From assembly GCA_001797745.1 (NCBI GenBank), contig MGQF01000099.1, forward strand, positions 40,235 to 46,858: 6,624 nt of DNA, read 5' to 3'. A model generated the notes under the pieces. It did no database searches. It saw nothing but the letters and a program-made list of their open reading frames with translations, and was not told where the DNA came from. Made by a program: the position numbers and the translations under genes. The stretch is from Deltaproteobacteria bacterium RBG_13_52_11 (lineage in GTDB: Bacteria > Desulfobacterota > B13-G15 > RBG-16-54-18). Below, piece after piece: positions 4,922 through 6,624 of this stretch. Position 1 is the stretch's first letter; every line of letters begins with the position of its first letter.

Positions 4922-5638
4922 ATGAAAAAGAGACCCACATATAAGCGGATAGTGATAAAGCTCAGTGGTGAGGTAATGGCAGGGGAGGGGGGAGTAGGAA
5001 TAGAACCTGCGGCCTTACGGGAGTTGGCCGAGGAGATAAAGGAGCTGAGGGATTTAGAGGTTGAGATCGCCGTGGTGATCGGAGGAGGCAATCTCATCCG
5101 AGGGACACAGGCCGCTGAATATGATTTAGAGAGGGTGACAGCGGATCAGGTGGGAATGTTGACCACTATCATCAATGGCCTGGCCTTGAGGGACGTATTG
5201 GAGAGGCGAGGGGTTCCCACCTCTGTGCAGTCTGCCGTGCCCGTAGGTGAGACGGTAACGCCCTATGTACACCGATACGCCCTGAGGGACCTGAGGGAGG
5301 GAAAGGTGGTCATCTTCGTGGGTGGAACGGGCAATCCCTATTTCACCACGGACACAGCGGCTTCCCTGCGAGCCCTGGAGATAGGAGCGGAGATAATCCT
5401 TAAGGCCACGAAAGTGGATGGGGTGTATGATTCTGATCCTTTCGAGAATCCTGCGGCGGTGAAATTTGATACCATCTCGTACCAGGAGGTATTGCAGAGG
5501 AGGTTGTGTGTGATGGATGCTACTGCCATCTCCCTCTGCATGGATCATCAACTCCCCCTCGTGGTCTTCAATATCGGGGCCAAGGGGAATATGCGTAGAA
5601 TAATCTTAGGGGAGAAAGAAGGGACGTTGATTAGTTAG
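4922..5638 (+). CDS. pyrH: UMP kinase (bacterial hexameric type)
   Basis: The enzyme phosphorylates UMP to UDP with ATP, the committed step to UTP and CTP, in the cytoplasm. It has 238 residues, the normal length, and belongs to the amino-acid kinase fold rather than the eukaryotic adenylate-kinase-like type. Motifs: YKRIVIKLSGEVMAG (7-21), VVIGGGNLIRG (51-61) for phosphate binding, ADQVGMLTTIINGLALRD (74-91), VGGTGNPYFTTDTAA (133-147) and ILKATKVDGVYDSDP (159-173) at the nucleotide site. The family often has Met where Val77 is, a conservative change. The start is fixed by the YKR-(I/L)-x-(I/L)-KLSGE opening. The 28-base gap from tsf contains no recognisable Shine-Dalgarno sequence, so translation may be weak or depend on coupling. 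UMP kinases of this type are usually GTP-activated and UTP-inhibited. Confidence 0.97.
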   Translation: MKKRPTYKRIVIKLSGEVMAGEGGVGIEPAALRELAEEIKELRDLEVEIAVVIGGGNLIRGTQAAEYDLERVTADQVGMLTTIINGLALRDVLERRGVPTSVQSAVPVGETVTPYVHRYALRDLREGKVVIFVGGTGNPYFTTDTAASLRALEIGAEIILKATKVDGVYDSDPFENPAAVKFDTISYQEVLQRRLCVMDATAISLCMDHQLPLVVFNIGAKGNMRRIILGEKEGTLIS

Positions 5639-5646
5639 AGGATCTT

Positions 5647-6204
5647 ATGGAACAAAAGGTTATCAAAGAATGTGAAGCGAAGATGAAGAAGGGCATCGTT
5701 ACCTTGCAGAAGGAACTGGGAAAGGTGCGCACCGGCAGGGCCTCGTTGTCCCTCGTGGATGACATCCGGGTGGATTATTACGGGACCCCCACCCCACTCA
5801 ACCAGGTGGCCACCCTCTCGGTACCTGAGAGCAGGCTCATTGTTATTCAGCCCTGGGATAATTCCTTAATCGGTGAGATAGAAAAGGCGATCCTGAAGTC
5901 TGAATTGGGGATGACCCCGGCCAATGATGGGAAGGTCATCCGCATCACCATTCCGAGGCTGACAGAAGAGCGAAGAAAAGAGCTGGTGAAGTTAGTCAAA
6001 AAGATGGGTGAGAACAGCAAGATCGGGGTGCGCAACATCAGGAGAGATGCCATCGAAGACCTGAGAACAATGGAAAAGGGGAAAGAGATTTCCGAAGACG
6101 AGTTGCATCAATGGCAGAATCAGGTACAAAAGGTAACGGATCAGTTTATCGAGCAGATCGATGAGGTCATCGCGTCAAAAGAGAAGGAAATAATGGAGAT
6201 CTGA
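5647..6204 (+). CDS. frr: Ribosome recycling factor
   Basis: RRF works with EF-G to split the post-termination ribosome and free it from mRNA. The 185-residue length is exact for the family. Motifs: KVRTGRAS (26-33) at the end of the first long helix; YYGTPTPLNQVATLSVPESR (44-63), the hinge and start of domain II; VIQPWD (66-71); GMTPANDGKVIRITIPRLTE (88-107); and ERRKELVK (108-115). The second long helix is VRNIRRDAIEDLR (128-140), whose arginine cluster contacts 23S rRNA. The three-helix bundle plus small beta domain is complete, with no missing conserved residue that I can see. The ATG is 8 bases after the pyrH stop, and the stop codon itself forms part of the ribosome binding site (AGAGGA, 5637-5642), which points to coupled translation. 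Confidence 0.98.
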   Translation: MEQKVIKECEAKMKKGIVTLQKELGKVRTGRASLSLVDDIRVDYYGTPTPLNQVATLSVPESRLIVIQPWDNSLIGEIEKAILKSELGMTPANDGKVIRITIPRLTEERRKELVKLVKKMGENSKIGVRNIRRDAIEDLRTMEKGKEISEDELHQWQNQVQKVTDQFIEQIDEVIASKEKEIMEI

Positions 6205-6205
6205 G

Positions 6206-6216
6206 TAAGGAGGTGA
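6206..6216 (+). promoter_or_regulatory. Full-length Shine-Dalgarno sequence of the ferredoxin gene
   Basis: TAAGGAGGTGA is an 11-base perfect complement of the common 16S rRNA 3' end, placed 5 bases before a GTG codon. It decides the start of the small ferredoxin gene and suggests high-level translation despite the GTG. It begins two bases after the frr stop. Confidence 0.85.
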
Positions 6217-6221
6217 GAGCA

Positions 6222-6392
6222 GTGGCTTATGAGATCACTGATGAGTGTGTGGCGTGCGGAACCTGTGCCGAGGAGTGCCCCGCAGACGCCATCGCTGAAG
6301 GCGAGGAGAAATATGTCATAAATCAGAATGAATGTACTGAGTGCGGGACCTGCATGGAGGTCTGCCCAGTAGATGCAGTTGTTGAAGTATAG
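6222..6392 (+). CDS. Small 2[4Fe-4S] ferredoxin (clostridial type)
   Basis: This 56-residue electron carrier is read from a GTG start (first residue Met in the protein). It begins (M)AYEITDECVACGTC and has two classical cluster motifs: Cys9-x2-Cys12-x2-Cys15-x3-Cys19-Pro and Cys38-x2-Cys41-x2-Cys44-x3-Cys48-Pro. The halves are related by the fold's internal pseudo-symmetry. Two low-potential [4Fe-4S] clusters are expected, with Cys48 completing the first and Cys19 the second. There are no inserts or additional Cys, so it is the plain bacterial ferredoxin used by anaerobes with pyruvate:ferredoxin oxidoreductase, hydrogenases and similar enzymes. The protein is acidic and soluble. It lies 17 bases after frr with a very strong ribosome binding site and before the terminator-like hairpin, so it is probably the last gene of the rpsB operon. 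A separate promoter inside frr cannot be excluded. The specific redox partner cannot be told from this window. Confidence 0.96.
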   Translation: MAYEITDECVACGTCAEECPADAIAEGEEKYVINQNECTECGTCMEVCPVDAVVEV

Positions 6393-6396
6393 GTCA

Positions 6397-6426
6397 TGAG
6401 GGAGCAGAACAATTTCTGCTCCCTCA
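6397..6426 (+). terminator. Operon-closing hairpin after the ferredoxin gene
   Basis: TGAGGGAGCAGAA (6397-6409) and TTCTGCTCCCTCA (6414-6426) form a perfect 13-bp stem with a four-base CAAT loop, beginning 4 bases after the ferredoxin stop. The following bases, CGCCTTTGTAA, hold only a short T run. It is therefore either an intrinsic terminator with a weak U tract or an mRNA 3'-end stabilising structure. There is no T run on the opposite strand. Confidence 0.7.
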
Positions 6427-6624
6427 CGCCTTTGTAATCATAGCCAATCTCCCTTGAGGCCTTCCAGCCTCCATTGCAAATCCCCGATACGTGTGTTACA
6501 TTTGTCGTGCATTGTGATTTCACCAAGAAGTATCGGATTTCGGATGTCTTCTAAGAAGAACCTCCCTTAATGCGAGATAATGACGGTTCAGAGAAGGGAT
6601 ATGGAGAGGCAAAATCCAGCAAAG
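6427..6624. other. Right-hand non-coding stretch with no supportable gene
   Basis: No frame here has a convincing start, ribosome binding site and family-like protein. Short + strand frames from ATGs at 6570, 6580 and 6601 stay open to the window edge but are too short to judge. Two minus-strand frames enter from the right edge and stop at about 6551 and 6520. An inverted repeat, CCGATAC (6484-6490) with GTATCGG (6530-6536), spans a 39-base loop. The stretch may be the upstream region of a gene beginning outside the window. Confidence 0.4.
6474..6502 (+). promoter_or_regulatory. Weak candidate promoter for a gene to the right
   Basis: TTGCAA (6474-6479) and TACATT (6497-6502) are separated by 17 bases; each has 4 of 6 consensus bases. 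The position just after an operon terminator and ahead of open frames at the window edge is sensible, but the match is weak and the downstream gene is not visible. Confidence 0.25.

Noticed and set aside
6484..6536. CCGATAC/GTATCGG inverted repeat as an operator or attachment site
   Set aside because: A 7-bp match over a 39-base gap can arise by chance, and no regulator or integrase gene is nearby.
6570..6624. Possible start of a new + strand gene (ATGs at 6570, 6580, 6601)
   Set aside because: Only 8-18 codons are visible, with weak or no ribosome binding sites and no recognisable motif.
6520..6624. Possible 3' ends of a minus-strand gene entering from the right
   Set aside because: Two different frames are open for 23-34 codons, as expected by chance; neither has recognisable sequence, so neither can be called.
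1..6624. Mobile element, defence system or CRISPR array
   Set aside because: Apart from the partial peptidase and a small conserved protein, all genes are core housekeeping types. There are no transposase, integrase, nuclease or regularly spaced repeats.

Overview
The window looks like a chromosomal core region of a Gram-negative bacterium. It encodes both LptF and LptG, the membrane subunits of the lipopolysaccharide exporter, so the cell should have an LPS outer membrane. A short (about 204-residue) EF-Ts, a small 2[4Fe-4S] ferredoxin, roughly even base composition and frequent AGG/AGA/ATA codons would suit an anaerobe of the Desulfobacterota (old Deltaproteobacteria) type. That placement is an inference and was not tested by any search.

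Layout from left to right. Bases 1-194 hold the C-terminal end of an M16 (insulinase-like) peptidase on the + strand. It converges with, and overlaps tail-to-tail by 26 bases, a minus-strand gene for an MTH1187/YqgV-type thiamine-binding protein (169-486). Upstream of that gene, on the same strand, are two hairpins (532-556 with a T tract, and 585-601) that probably end the lptF-lptG transcript. lptG (606-1697) and lptF (1769-2980) form a two-gene minus-strand unit, driven by a good sigma70-type promoter at 3027-3055.

The divergent intergenic region (about 2981-3411) is unusually rich in inverted repeats and carries candidate promoters for the rightward operon. Its rpsB leader contains an exact complement of the rpsB Shine-Dalgarno sequence.

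The + strand from 3412 to 6392 is the translation/nucleotide operon rpsB-tsf-pyrH-frr, tightly spaced (gaps of 33, 28 and 8 bases). A 56-residue ferredoxin gene follows 17 bases after frr, with an 11-base perfect Shine-Dalgarno sequence. A 13-bp hairpin at 6397-6426 probably closes the operon. The last 200 bases contain no gene I can support.

How the genes work together: S2 (ribosome assembly), EF-Ts (EF-Tu recycling), UMP kinase (UDP/UTP supply) and RRF (ribosome recycling) form a growth-linked set conserved across bacteria. LptF/LptG are the permease half of the LptB2FG ATPase that extracts LPS from the inner membrane. The ferredoxin is the one unexpected member. I see no mobile element, CRISPR array, tRNA, rRNA or clearly novel multi-gene system. 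The regulatory structure around the rpsB promoter and leader and the ferredoxin placement are the points most worth following up.
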